Below, piece after piece: positions 54,625 to 64,000 of a stretch of 64,000 nt of DNA. A model generated the notes under the pieces. The model had not been told where the DNA came from. It was given only the letters and a program-made list of their open reading frames with translations, and searched no databases. The DNA is from Calamus simplicifolius. Its lineage: Eukaryota; Streptophyta; Magnoliopsida; Arecales; Arecaceae. Each line of letters begins with the position of its first letter. The stretch's first letter is position 1. The DNA is taken from positions 1 through 64,000 of the forward strand of contig UESW01000084.1 in the NCBI GenBank assembly GCA_900491605.1, read 5' to 3'. The translations under genes were made by a program, and so were the position numbers.

Positions 54625-55257
54625 CGGGGGCACCGCCGTACCGGGGCCGAGTGGTGTCCCATTAGCCGCGATGCCGGTGAGCTCCTTTTGAACCACCTCA
54701 GGGGTTTGTGTGCCGCCTGTGGGGTGACTCAATCGGGTACGGAGCTGTTAGGGTCTTAATCGACTCAGGGGCACCGCCGTGCCGGGACCAAGTGGTGTCC
54801 CGTTAGCCGCGATGCCGGTGAGCTCCTTTTGAACCACCTTAGGGGTTTGTGTGCCGCCTGAGGGGTGACATGACCGGGTACAGAGCTGTTAGGATCTTAA
54901 CCGACTCGGAGGCACTGCCGTGCTGGGTCCGAGTGGTGTCCCGTTAGCCGCAATGCTGGTGAGCTCCTTTTGAACCGCCTCAGGGGTTTGTGTGCCATCT
55001 GAGGGGCGACTCGACCGGGTACGGAGCTGTTAGGGTCTTAACCGACTCGAGGGCACCGCCGTGCCGGGGCCAAGTGGTGTCCCATTAGCCGCTATGCCGG
55101 TGAGCTCCTTTTAAACCGCCTCAGGGGTTTATGTGCCGCCTGAGGGGCAATTCAACCAGGTACAGAGCTGTTAGGGTCTTAACCGACTCGGGGGCACCGC
55201 CATGCCGGGGCCGAGTGGTGTCCCGTTAGCCGCGATGCCGGTGAGCTCCTTTTAAGA
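54625..55257. repeat. 141-bp tandem array in Tat interior, right part
   Basis: Resumes the array interrupted at 43632, beginning with the duplicated CGGGG, and carries four and a half more units before ending next to the integrase stop region. Unit sequence and period match the left part. Confidence 0.92.
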
Positions 55258-55339
55258 GACCTGGTCCTTGGATGCAAGGGAGAGTAGGTTGTGGCGTCAG
55301 AAGGGACCTCCTTTATTGCTTATGCCCCAGGGGGATACA

Positions 55340-57400
55340 TCATTGATAATATTGGCGGAGGTTATCCGCATTCCAGGTACGCGGAATGGGTTGTTCGTTG
55401 AGTTCTTCTAGTCTGTATGCCCCCCGGTGGAGTGTCTCAGTGACACGATAAGGACCCTCCCAGCTGGGGGATAGCTTGCCTCCCTCTGTAGGCTTGGAAA
55501 CCTCAGCTTTCCTCAGAACTAAGTCTCCACGGTGAAAAACCTTGAGACGAACTCGAGCATTGTAGTACTTGGCCGCTCGCTGACGAAAGGTTGCCATGCG
55601 CAACCTCGCCCGATCGTGCGCCTCGTCGATGAAGTCCAAATTAGCCCGAATCAGCGCGGAGTTGTTTTCCTCGTTGAAGGACTCCACACGCGGACTGGGT
55701 AGTTCGATCTCGATGGGAATGATGGCCTCGAATCTGAAGGCAAGACTGAAGGGAGTCTCGCCCGTCGGGGCCCTGGGGGTCGTGTGGTAGGCCCATATCA
55801 CACTAGGGAGCTCCTCTACCCACCGACCTTTGGACCCGTCTAGCCGGGTCCTAAGTCCTCTGAGGATAGTGCGGTTCATGACCTCGGTCTCTCTGTTGGT
55901 CTGGGGGTGGCCGACAGAGGTGAATCGGTGATGAATGCCTAGCTCGTCACAGAAAGCTTTGAATGCTTCATTATTAAATTGGCGGCCGTTGTCGGTGACG
56001 AGAGTGTGAGGTAGGCCAAAATGGCATATGATCGACTTCCAGAAGAAGGCTTTGACTTTGCTTTTAGTGATCTTGGCCAATGCCTTGACCTCGACACATT
56101 TTGTGAAGTAGTCGATGGCGACTAGCAAGAATCTTTGTTGCCCTGAAGCTGGGGGGAATGGCCCGAGGATGTACATTCCCCATTGAGCGAAAGGCCATGG
56201 GGCTGAGAGCGGATTCAGCGGGGTAGATGGTTGATGTTGGATGTGTGCGTGGCGTTGGCAACCATTGCATTTCTGAACTAATTTAGCCGCGTCCTCCCTC
56301 ATAGTGAGCCAGAAGTATCCCTGACGAAGAGCCTTTTGGGCTAAGGATCTGCCCCCCAGATGATTTCCACAGATGCCCTCGTGGATTTCTTTGAGGATGT
56401 AGTCGGTGTCGGCGGGTCCTACACACTTGAGCAGGGGGTAGGAGAACGACCTTCTGTATAGACGTCCGTCGAGGAGGATGAATTTGGAGGCCCTCCACTT
56501 GAGCAGTCTGGCTTCGTTGCGGTCGTCAGGGAGAGTGCCATCGGTGAGATAGCGGACGTAGGCATCCATCCATGTGGGCTCTTGGGTGAGCGGGAGGACT
56601 TCCTCGCTACCCTCTATGCTGGGCCTTTCTAAATATTCAATGTAAGCATCCCTTGCCATGCCGTCGACAGAGGTAGCCAGACGAGAAAGGATATCGGCCT
56701 TAGCATTTTCACTCCGGGGAATGTAACTGATACTGAAGTAAGGTAATGAGGAGGTCAGGAGCTGAACCTTGCTCAAGTACTGAGTCATAACAGGGTCATG
56801 TGCCTCGTATTTTCCATTGATTTGCCCAGAGACGAGTTGCGAGTCCATGAAAGCTCTGAGATGCCTTATTCCAAACTCCTGGGCTAGCCTTAATCCTGCC
56901 AGCAGGGCCTCGTACTCAGTTTGATTGTTGGTGGCTTCGAATAGGAACAACAGGGCGCACTCCGTCCTCTCTCCTCCTGGCCCGGCAAGAATGAGGCCGG
57001 CGCCGCTTCCCTGAGAGTTTGATGCGCCATCCACATGAAGGATCCAAGTTTCTCCATCGCCGTTTGGTTCGGGCTCGCGTTGTTCCTTGGTAACCTCCTT
57101 AGTCGCCTCCTCTGCCCAAGTGCATTCAATTAGGAAGTCAGCTAAAACTTGGGACTTCAGAGTCGGTCGTGCCTAGAAGGAGAGGTCAAACTCTCCTAGC
57201 TTGATGGCCCACTTGGCAAGTTGGCCCGAGATATCCGGACAAGCCAGGATGGCTCGAAGGGGTTGGTCTGTGAGCACCACGATAGGATGGGCTTGAAAGT
57301 ATGGGCGGAGGCGCCGGGCGGAAATTATCAGGGCAAAATAACTTTTTCTGTCTTGGAGTACCTAACTTCTGCATCATGGAGGACCTTGCTCACATAATAG
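55340..57400 (-). pseudogene. Tat RNase H, second RNase H and integrase
   Basis: 57400-57040 holds the first RNase H (KVLHDAE, then after a shift near 57335 the PTCQVGH-type frame) with a TAG at about 57175. From 57034 to 55340 a single frame of 564 codons is open. It begins with the second RNase H (MDGASNSQGSGAGLILAGPG, TEYEALLAGLRLA, SENAKADILSRLA), then integrase with its zinc region (HEGICGNHLGGR, CNGCQRH), and the core aspartates and glutamate (AIDYFTKCVEV, TDNGRQF, ETEVMNRTIL), ending NADNLRQYYQ. In the glutamate block, R replaces the usual G before E (HPQTNRETEV). The second RNase H marks the Tat lineage. Confidence 0.9.
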
Positions 57401-57408
57401 ATAGGTCT

Positions 57409-58875
57409 CTAGGTTCCGTCAGTGTTGAGACGCACCAGGACTGAGCTAACAGCTTCCAAAAAAGCAGCTAAGTAGAGGAAGAGACTTTCCCCGTCTCTTG
57501 GCTTGGATAGGAGCGGTGGAGAGGACAAGAACGCCTTCAACCCGTCGAAGGCTCTCTGGCATTCGTCCGTCCATTCGAAGTTGTTCATCTTCTGCAGGGC
57601 CTTGAAGAAGGGCAAGCATCTCTCGGCCGATTTGGAGAGGAAACGACTAAGAGCCGCCACTCTCCCCGCCAGCCGTTGCACTTCCTTTTTGCTGGACGGC
57701 GGCCTCATGTCGAGTATGGCGCTGATCTTCTTCGGGTTCGCCTCGATCCCCCGCTGGGTCACCATAAAACCCAGGAACTTGCCTACCGTGACCCTGAAAG
57801 CACACTTCTTGGAGTTCAGCTTGACTTGGAAACGACGGAGGTTGTTGAAGGTTTCCTCTAAGTCGGAGACATGATTGGAGGCACGAGTGCTCTTTGTCAG
57901 CGTGTCATCTATATAGACCTTCATATTCCGGCCTAGTTGATCTTGAAATACTCTGTTCATCAACCTTTGGTAAGTTGCCCCCACATTCTTGAGGCCGAAA
58001 GGCATCACTTTATAGCAATAAATGCCTTTCTCCGTCACAAAGGATGTGTGCTCTTCGTCGTTGGGGTCCATCCTTTTCTGATTATATCCAGAGAAGGTGT
58101 CCATGAAGCTGAGGAGCTCATGCCCGGAGGTGGAATCCACCAGCTGATCTATCCTTGGCAGGGGAAAGCTGTCTTTCGGACACGCCTTGTTGAGGTCGGT
58201 GAAGTCAATACAAATTCTCCAGCTCCCATTTTCCTTTCGCACCATGACCACATTAGCCAGCCAGCTAGGGTAGTGTGCCTCCCGGATTTGACCGGCGCTG
58301 AGCAGCTTGTTGACTTCCTCATCAATATCCATTTGTCGATCAGGAGCGAAGCTTCTCTTCCTTTGGCGGATTGGACGGTGCCGTGGGTCAATGTTGAGCT
58401 TGTGGGTGATCACCTCCGGAGGGATGTCGGGCATATCAGATGCTGACCAAGCAAAAACATCTGAATTAGCCCACAGAAAAGCCAAGAGGTGCTCCCGATC
58501 CTCTGGGGGAAGGAGTCCGCCGACCCGGACGGTCTTCGCCGGGTCGTCTCCCAGAGGGAAAGTTAAGAGGTGCTCGGCTGGTTCTCCTCCCTTGCTGGAA
58601 TCTCTGGGATCGGGTGCTTCTAAAGTTGATTCAGCTTCCAAAGAACTTGATGCCGCGTGATAACAGGGCAGGACCGGGCTGGTCTCACCACGCATCTCTT
58701 CGACTCCTTCACTAGTGGGGAATTGCACCAGTAAATGCCGGGTGGAGATAACTGCATCCAAAAGGTTAATACTTGGACACCCGAGAATGGCATTGTAAGC
58801 CAAGGGGACCCTTACGATCAGGAATTTCATGATCATTATGCTTTGGCATGGCGGCGTTCCGGCTGTCATGGGCAA
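57409..58875 (-). pseudogene. Tat reverse transcriptase
   Basis: Open for 488 codons. RT blocks in order: WLANVVMVRKENGSWRICID, FTDLNKACPKDSFPLPRIDQ, MDTFSGYNQ, TEKGIYCYKVMPFGLKN, the catalytic VYIDDTLTKS, KCAFRVTVGKFLGFMVTQRG. The catalytic tetrad is YIDD, a tolerated form of YVDD. The first RNase H begins near its end (LFLYLAAFLEAVSSVLVR), where the usual SETAVSAVLVR-type block is altered. The open frame starts inside the protease-RT linker, overlapping the protease frame by 10 bases through a shift. Confidence 0.88.
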
Positions 58876-59273
58876 ATGTACTCGCCTTCAACCCTCACTG
58901 AGTCCCCGGTGAACCCGACCAATGGGACCGCCATAGGCTGAAGGGAGTCTAAAGATAATCTCATTCGAACAAAAGCATCGTAAGTAAGGATGCCAGCTGA
59001 GCTGCCACTATCAACTAATATTCTTTTTACAGGGTGCTTAGCGATCGTCATGGAGACGACGACGCCTTCATTGTTTACATTTTCCACAACAGCAGATCTC
59101 ACCTCAGGAATTACATTATTCATTGCCTCCTCCCCTCTCGGCCGCTTAGATGCGGAGGTCGTTCCCCAAGACACCATTCCGACTGTCTGCTTAGTGGGGG
59201 CGTTTATCGACCATGGCCTGAACAGGTGGAGGCCCCATGAGGGCCGGCAGTGGCTGCGGCACCTTCTGAACAT
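58866..59273 (-). pseudogene. Tat protease
   Basis: Contains VKRILVDSGSSAGILTYDAF; the active-site DSGSS is intact, but the next Asp of the family pattern (SSADIL) is Gly. VVVSMTIAKHPV upstream is the usual beta strand. The frame is shifted relative to gag and RT on both sides. Confidence 0.82.
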
Positions 59274-60782
59274 ACTTGCCGAGGTAGCCCTGCTGAATGA
59301 GCTCCTCGATGGCCCATTTCAAGCTGTAACAGCTGTCGGTGTCATGGCCATAATCCCGGTGGAATCGGAAGTAACGGCTTTTGTCGCGGGGAGGACCTTT
59401 CTTCATGGGAGGAGGGTGCTGGAGGTAAGGCTCGCCCTTGATCTCCATCAGGATGTGGGATCGAGGGGCGAGAAGAGGTGTGAGCTTGCTCTCGTCAGGG
59501 ATGGGGCTTCAACGCCTATTGTCGAATCGACGAGGCGGGTTCGACCGCCGGTGTCGAGGGGGTCCACTCGGCTCAGGGCGAGCAAGCTTGTGGCTGGAGC
59601 TCCTTGAAGATTCTCGGCGGGTGAAGTCAGCTTCATCCGCATGAATGTACTTTTGAGCCCAGAGGAGGAGGTCGGAGTAAGAACTCAGGGGCTTTTTATC
59701 CAAGGAAAAGGTGAAGCGGGATGGAAGGAGTCCCCGCTTTAGCGCCAACGTCGCTACCGCATCATTGAGATGATAAACTTCGAGGGCGGCAGCCTTGAAC
59801 CGGGACACAAAGTCCTGCAGCGACTCCCCCTCCTTCTAGCGCACGGAGAAGAGGCTGTCCGCTACCCTTGGAATCTGCCGGCAAGCATCGAAATGTGCCA
59901 GAAAGGCCTTCTCCAGCTCTCGGAAGGAGTCGATGCTGTGAGGGGGCAGGCGCGAGTGCCACGCGCGAGCGACCTTCCGTAGAGTGGCGGGAAAGGCTTT
60001 GCAGAGAAGGGCGCCCGAAGCGCCCTGGACTTGCATCATTGCTTTATAACTCTCGAGATGGTCGAGAGGATCTGTCGTACCATCGTACGGGTCTACCTGG
60101 GGAAACAAAATCTGGAGGGGACAGGTTCCTCCAATATCCGGTGGGTGTAAGGAGGACGGGTGTCAAACTCTTCCTCCGTTTGATGATTCATTTTCCTGGC
60201 AAGCTCATCCAGTCGCCTGTTGTACTCGTCCAGGCGCTCCTCCGCCTGGCGGCTGATTGTCGGGGCCCTCCAAGATGGCTTGGAGGAGGAAGAAGAAGAA
60301 GAAAAAGAAGGGGAAGGACGCGGGAGCTGGGACTTCCGCTTTGGTTCCTCCTGATGATGCGGCTCGGGAGGAAATTTGCTAGGGGCACGATCAGGGGACC
60401 ATGGTCGTTTAGGGGGCTCACGGCAAGGCTTCCTAGGGGAAGCCGAATGATGACCGACCTCCCGCCGAGGAGAGCCTCCTCTTGCCGACTGCTGACTAGT
60501 GAGGGGAGCGGTCTGGTGTTGGGTGGCCACGGACTGTTGCTGCTGAAGTCCGTGGACCATAGCGGTGAGAGTTTGAACTTGCTGGGTGAGAGTCGCTAGC
60601 CGCTCCGCAGTTTGGACAACTACATCCGGTGGTGGGCAGGTGACGGGAGGATTGGTAGCATGGGGATTGGCCTCCTGCTGCTTAACTGGCGGGGGGAGCC
60701 CCGCTGAACAGCTGACGGAAGCGTCCTGAGCTCGTGTCACCACCATGGCTTCAAGAGGAAAAGAGGGGGGAGCAGAGTTCAC
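59191..60782 (-). pseudogene. Tat gag
   Basis: Begins MNSAPPSFPLEAMVVTRAQD near 60782, with a Pro/Gln-rich linker and LATLTQQVQTLTAMVHGLQ coiled segment. The capsid-like core lies near 60108-59836 (VDPYDGTTDPLDHLESYKAM, AWHSRLPPHSIDSF, ADSLFSVR). A TAG at 59836-59838 sits where Gln is usual (VRQKEGES), a C-to-T type change. Then comes DFVSRFKAAALEV and a zinc region YFRFHRDYGHDTDSC, where Phe replaces the first expected Cys. Shifts near 60100 and 59450 also break it. Confidence 0.85.
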
Positions 60783-60834
60783 CGAGATGTAGCACAGGGA
60801 AACCCTGAGATACTTGCTGCGTCAGCCCCAGCCC

Positions 60835-60853
60835 CCTTCCTGGCGCACCAATC
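60835..60853 (-). other. Primer-binding site of the Tat element
   Basis: Minus-strand gattggtgcgccaggaagg directly inside the 5' LTR, closely similar to the LARD site (gattggcgcgccaggtagg). Confidence 0.75.
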
Positions 60854-62617
60854 TGATGACGCCCGATCACTGGTCCTGAATGTTGGGAAAAGGAAATGGA
60901 TTGATTATCAAATCTTTGCTCCACCAGGTTGCCTACAAAAAAGTCCCAAGACCGGAAGGATTCTTTGGTGGGACCCTCCGACGCTCAAGTTAACAATCGA
61001 GGTCATAGCTAAGGAGGAGCTCAAATGAGCTCTTTTTAGATGAAAAGTGTTCCCAGGGAGGAGGGATTCCTCTCTGAGAGCTAAGATAGCGATTCCTTGG
61101 GGTTATCGCTCATACCTGATTATCGAGTGGATTCACCTTCTTATAGGGGTTGACACTTGCATGACCACGTGGGATTCTGTGAAAAAGGAATATCCGCGGA
61201 GTTCTTGGGAGTTGTGTGAATCTGAATGGTTGGTGGGTCCTGTCCCATCGGAGAGGAAGAAAATGGCGGTTGGTGGGCTACGTCCCATCAGCCAGTGGGG
61301 CTATTGGGTAGTTGGGTCCAGTCCCATTAGCGGCATGGCCAGTGGGTAGTTGGATCTGGCATTGTCAGGTGGCGTGGGTTAGGGAGGTGGCGTCCTGAAC
61401 TACTAGGGCCGTGCTGGGGCTGATTTGGAGGAAACGGGGGCGTTTCGACTCTCCCGAGAGAGCCGAGGCTGAGCTGGATCGACCGGGATGGCCGGGGCCA
61501 ACCTCGCCGACCAGGAAGTGCCTGAGCGGGGCCGACTCGGTGGGCTGGACATGCCGGGGCCGAGCGGGACTGACCAGGAATGGTCGGGACCGACTCGGCG
61601 GGCCTGGAGCTGCCAGGGCCGAGCGGGGCCGACCAGGAATGGTCGGGGCCGACTCGGCGGGCCTGGAGACGCCGGGGCCGAGCGAGGCCGATCAGGAATG
61701 GTCGGGGCTGACTCGGCGGGCCTGGAGCTGCCAGGGCTGAGCGGGGCCGACCAGGAATGGTCGGGGCCGACTCGGCGGGCCTGGAGACGCCGGGGCCAAC
61801 CAGGAATGGTCGGGGCCGACTCGGCGGGCCTAGAGACGCTGGGGCCGAGCGGGGCCGACTCGGCGGGCCTGGAGATGCCGAGGCCGAGCGGGGCCGACCA
61901 AGAATGGTCGGGGCTGACTCGGCAGGCCTGGAGCTGCCAGGGCCGACCAGGAATAGTCGGGGCCGACCAGGAATGGTCGGGGCCGACTCGGCGGGCCTGG
62001 AGACGCCGGGGCCGAGCGGGGCCTACTAGGAATGGTCAGGGCCGAGCGGGGCCGACCAGGAATGGTCAGGGCCGACTCGGCGGGCCTGGAGATGCCGGGG
62101 CCGACCGGGAATGGTCGGGGCTGACTCGGTGGGCCTGGAGACGCCGGGGCCGAGCGGGGCCGATCGGGAATGGTCGGGGCCGACTCGGTGGGCCTGGAGA
62201 TGCCGGGGCCGAGCGGGGCCGACCAAGAATGGTCGAGGTCGACTCGGTGGGCCTGTAGCCGCCGGGGCCGAGCGGGGCCGACCAGGAATGGTCGGGGCCG
62301 ACTCGGCGGGCCTGGAGCCGCCGGGGCCGAGCGGTGCCGACCAGGAATGGTCGGGCCAACTCGGCGGGCCTGGAGATGCCGGGGCCGAGCGGTGCCGACC
62401 AGGAATGGTCGGGGCCGACTCGGCGGGCCTGGAGATGCCGGGGCCAAGCGGGGCCGACCAGGAATGGTCGGGGCCGACTCGGCGGGCTTGGAGATGCCGG
62501 GGCCGAGCGGGGCCGACCAAGAATGGTCGGGGCCGACTCGGTGGGCCTGGAGCCGCCGGGGCGCATTAATATTTTGGTTTTGCTGAAATTGCCCTTGTGG
62601 CTACACCAGCCACATCA
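60854..62617 (-). repeat. Tat element 5' LTR (1,764 bp)
   Basis: Plus-strand ends TGATGACGCCC and CCACATCA, followed by ATTCA. 37 bp shorter than the 3' LTR, with scattered substitutions (for example gttgggaaaagg against gtcggaaaaagg), so it is older than Sirevirus 2. Array at about 61540-62560. Confidence 0.92.
61540..62560. repeat. 59-bp tandem array in Tat 5' LTR
   Basis: Same unit as 38150-39205, about 17 units, but in a different order of full and shortened units, so the two LTR arrays have rearranged independently since insertion. Confidence 0.88.
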
Positions 62618-62817
62618 ATTCATGTTGCATAATTAGTCTTTCTCTGTTTACTACCCATGTCATTAGCTCATCCATTATTTGTAATTTGCATATAAAATAC
62701 TACAAGTGGCTTTAGTTGTTCATTGTGCATGCATGCCTAAGTGGTTATTACAGTTGCAGTCCTTCTCACTGTTCAAATAGTTAAGTTATTCAGAAATGTA
62801 AGAGAGGATACTTTAAA

Positions 62818-62920
62818 ATATAAGATCAAAACATAATTTGTTAGATCTTTTAACCAAAGGCCTTCGAAAGCTGCGGTATTTGAGACATCGAGGGGGATGG
62901 GGCTTAAGCCCATATATTAG
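62818..62920 (+). pseudogene. C-terminal end of copia pol (outer element)
   Basis: KHNLLDLLTKGL in one frame and ETSRGMGLKPIY then TAG (62918-62920) in the next frame form the usual end of copia RNase H (family pattern LADPLTKGL, then SRGMGLKP). The frame changes near 62875. Everything upstream of it was lost, or lies beyond what can be recognised. Confidence 0.75.
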
Positions 62921-63068
62921 TCACTAGAGTAGACCCCTACTGTCATGGTAACCCCATGATTAAGGTTCAAAGGGAAACGATCTCTAAGATGATATCTGGA
63001 AGCACCGCTTTAGGAGTCTGTCTCCATCCCATCCCTATGGTGTGGTGCTTCATTGTGATGGTTAGGTT

Positions 63069-63181
63069 GAGCATAGCTCTTAATAGATCCAAGGCTGTAA
63101 ATTCAGCGAGATTATGTACCCTTGAAGGATCTACCTTTTGAGCATAGCTCTTAATAGATCCAAGGCTGTAAATTTAGCGAG
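63069..63181 (+). repeat. 42-bp direct duplication in the outer copia 3' region
   Basis: gagcatagctcttaatagat and the following 22 bases occur at 63069-63110 and again at 63140-63181 (period 71) with one or two changes. Confidence 0.8.
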
Positions 63182-63499
63182 GTATGATTCCGTTGCACAT
63201 ACCCTTGGAGGATTTACCTTAGTGAGAGTAGTCGTGAGGCCGAGACTATGGGACTGGGGCAAATCCCTAGTAACTCTCATGAAAATCAAGGCAAGCGCAT
63301 GGCCTAGATAGCGCTAACCCGCATTATGATCAGCTCATCTTCATACTGTGTGTATTTTATACTAAATGCAAGTTCAAACCTAGAAGGTACTTGCACTAAG
63401 CACAGTAAAATTTTAAAGTTTTAAAATTACTTATTGAATTTAACTATTTTTATTTATTTGTTTATTATTCTTTTGTTTTTATTTCTTTTTGTGGGGGAT

Positions 63500-64000
63500 T
63501 GTTAACATCCGGCCGTTTAAAAAAAAAACAAATGCCCATTTTTTAAAAAATTAAATGCTGGCCGTTTTTAAAAACAAAACACCGGCTGTTTTTTAAAAAA
63601 AATGCTCAAAAACTGACACCCATTAAAAGGAAAAAAAATCTATAAATAGGCTTAAAAAGTATGAAAATTTTGTACCAACAACTTTGTATTTTCTTATTTT
63701 TCTTTGAAGATTGTTGATCGGCGTCCGTTGAGATCGTGCTGCCCGCCAACGGACGTTGGAGTTTTGGCTTTCGGGTTGTACCTTGGAGGAGAGCGTGTAG
63801 TCCATTTTTCTTCGCACGAGAAGAAGACCAAATCTCCTTTAAGGCAGTGGTTTTAAACTGCCTCCTAGGCCTGACTCTTTAACTTGCTCTTATTTTGAGA
63901 TAATTTTTCTTTTCACTGAATATCATCTGCCACACACCACAATTATTATTTTCTAAAATATATATTAATATATATATTGTTGGGGGGTAAAATCGTCATT
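63500..64000 (+). repeat. 3' LTR of the outer copia element, running off the window
   Basis: Begins TGTTAACATCCGGCC after the purine tract gtgggggat. TATAAATA at 63641-63648. Matches 36173-36640 with small indels. The end is not seen, so its target duplication cannot be checked. Confidence 0.78.

Larger units (their letters stand above)
43628..54629 (+). mobile_element. Full-length Ty1/copia Sirevirus, TSD CGGGG (Sirevirus 2)
   Basis: LTRs 43633-45396 and 52861-54624, each 1,764 bp; CGGGG at 43628-43632 and 54625-54629. Order: 5' LTR, initiator-Met PBS, gag, protease, integrase, RT, RNase H, spacer, extra ORF, multiple polypurine tracts, 3' LTR. By eye the LTRs differ at about seven substitutions and three one-base indels, so it is the youngest datable insertion with intact ends here. 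Despite that, the genes carry about eight one- or two-base frameshifts. Confidence 0.95.
37462..62622 (-). mobile_element. Ty3/gypsy Tat-lineage element with antisense extra gene, TSD ATTCA
   Basis: LTRs 37467-39267 and 60854-62617; ATTCA at 37462-37466 and 62618-62622. On the minus strand: 5' LTR, PBS, gag, protease, RT, RNase H, a second RNase H, integrase, a 141-bp tandem array, then an extra gene encoded on the opposite (plus) strand, a polypurine tract, 3' LTR. A second RNase H and an antisense ORF before the 3' LTR are published traits of the Tat lineage. Without the nested Sirevirus the element is about 14.2 kb. All frames contain breaks. Confidence 0.92.
36173..64000 (+). mobile_element. 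Outer Ty1/copia element, split by nested insertions and incomplete
   Basis: A block at 36173-36640 and the window end from 63500 are copies of one LTR (shared order: ccggccgttt, aaatgctggccgttttt, ctataaatagg, gcgttgagatcgtgctgcc-type block, gaatatcatctgccacaca). The 3' copy is preceded by a purine tract (gtgggggat) and a copia RNase H tail. A Tat element sits in between with its own target duplication (ATTCA), proving the nesting. Only about 0.8 kb (36641-37461) and 0.9 kb (62623-63499) of interior remain, so gag and most of pol had been lost. The 3' LTR runs off the window. Confidence 0.75.

Overview
This is plant nuclear DNA. The introns have GT-AG boundaries, the retroelements are plant-type Ty1/copia and Ty3/gypsy, and two host genes encode plant protein families. 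The mix (Sireviruses, Tat-type gypsy elements with GC-rich long terminal repeats (LTRs)) suggests a large-genome monocot, possibly a palm; the species is a guess. Most of the 64 kb is retrotransposon, and almost all retroelement reading frames are broken.

Region by region: 1-3036 is the gag-pol of a truncated chromovirus (Tekay/Del-like). 3895-4127 is the last exon of a ubiquitin-conjugating E2 gene with a shifted C-terminus. 4570-11167 is a complete, recent, non-coding LTR element (a LARD) flanked by CACTA target duplications and full of tandem repeats. 11490-11886 and 12805-12975 are two LINE tails in opposite orientation. 13908-17765 is a three-exon host gene for a 150-residue protein with one SIN3-type PAH domain and an acidic tail. 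18584-35769 is a six-exon WAT1-related (EamA/MtN21) transporter gene of 340 codons. All its splice phases agree, although intron 4 is 15.26 kb and holds a Tat LTR-gag fragment (20566-22070) and a full minus-strand Sirevirus (23469-34780, TSD TAAAT).

36173 to the window end is a three-level nest. An outer copia element, seen only as a 5' LTR-like end and a pol tail plus 3' LTR, contains a minus-strand Tat gypsy element (37467-62617, TSD ATTCA). That element carries a dual RNase H, an antisense extra gene and a 141-bp tandem array. The array is split by a second, plus-strand Sirevirus (43633-54624, TSD CGGGG) whose two LTRs are both 1,764 bp and nearly identical.

The signals most worth following: (i) each long LTR family carries its own array of short palindromes; (ii) in both Sireviruses the same kind of palindrome recurs in the spacer upstream of the extra ORF after pol, in one case with a TATA box and a pyrimidine-rich leader, as if that ORF has its own promoter; (iii) the antisense gene of the Tat element has a similar promoter layout; (iv) the host WAT1 gene keeps an open frame around 11 kb of Sirevirus. 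Retroelement lineages were assigned from motifs read by eye; no database search was possible.
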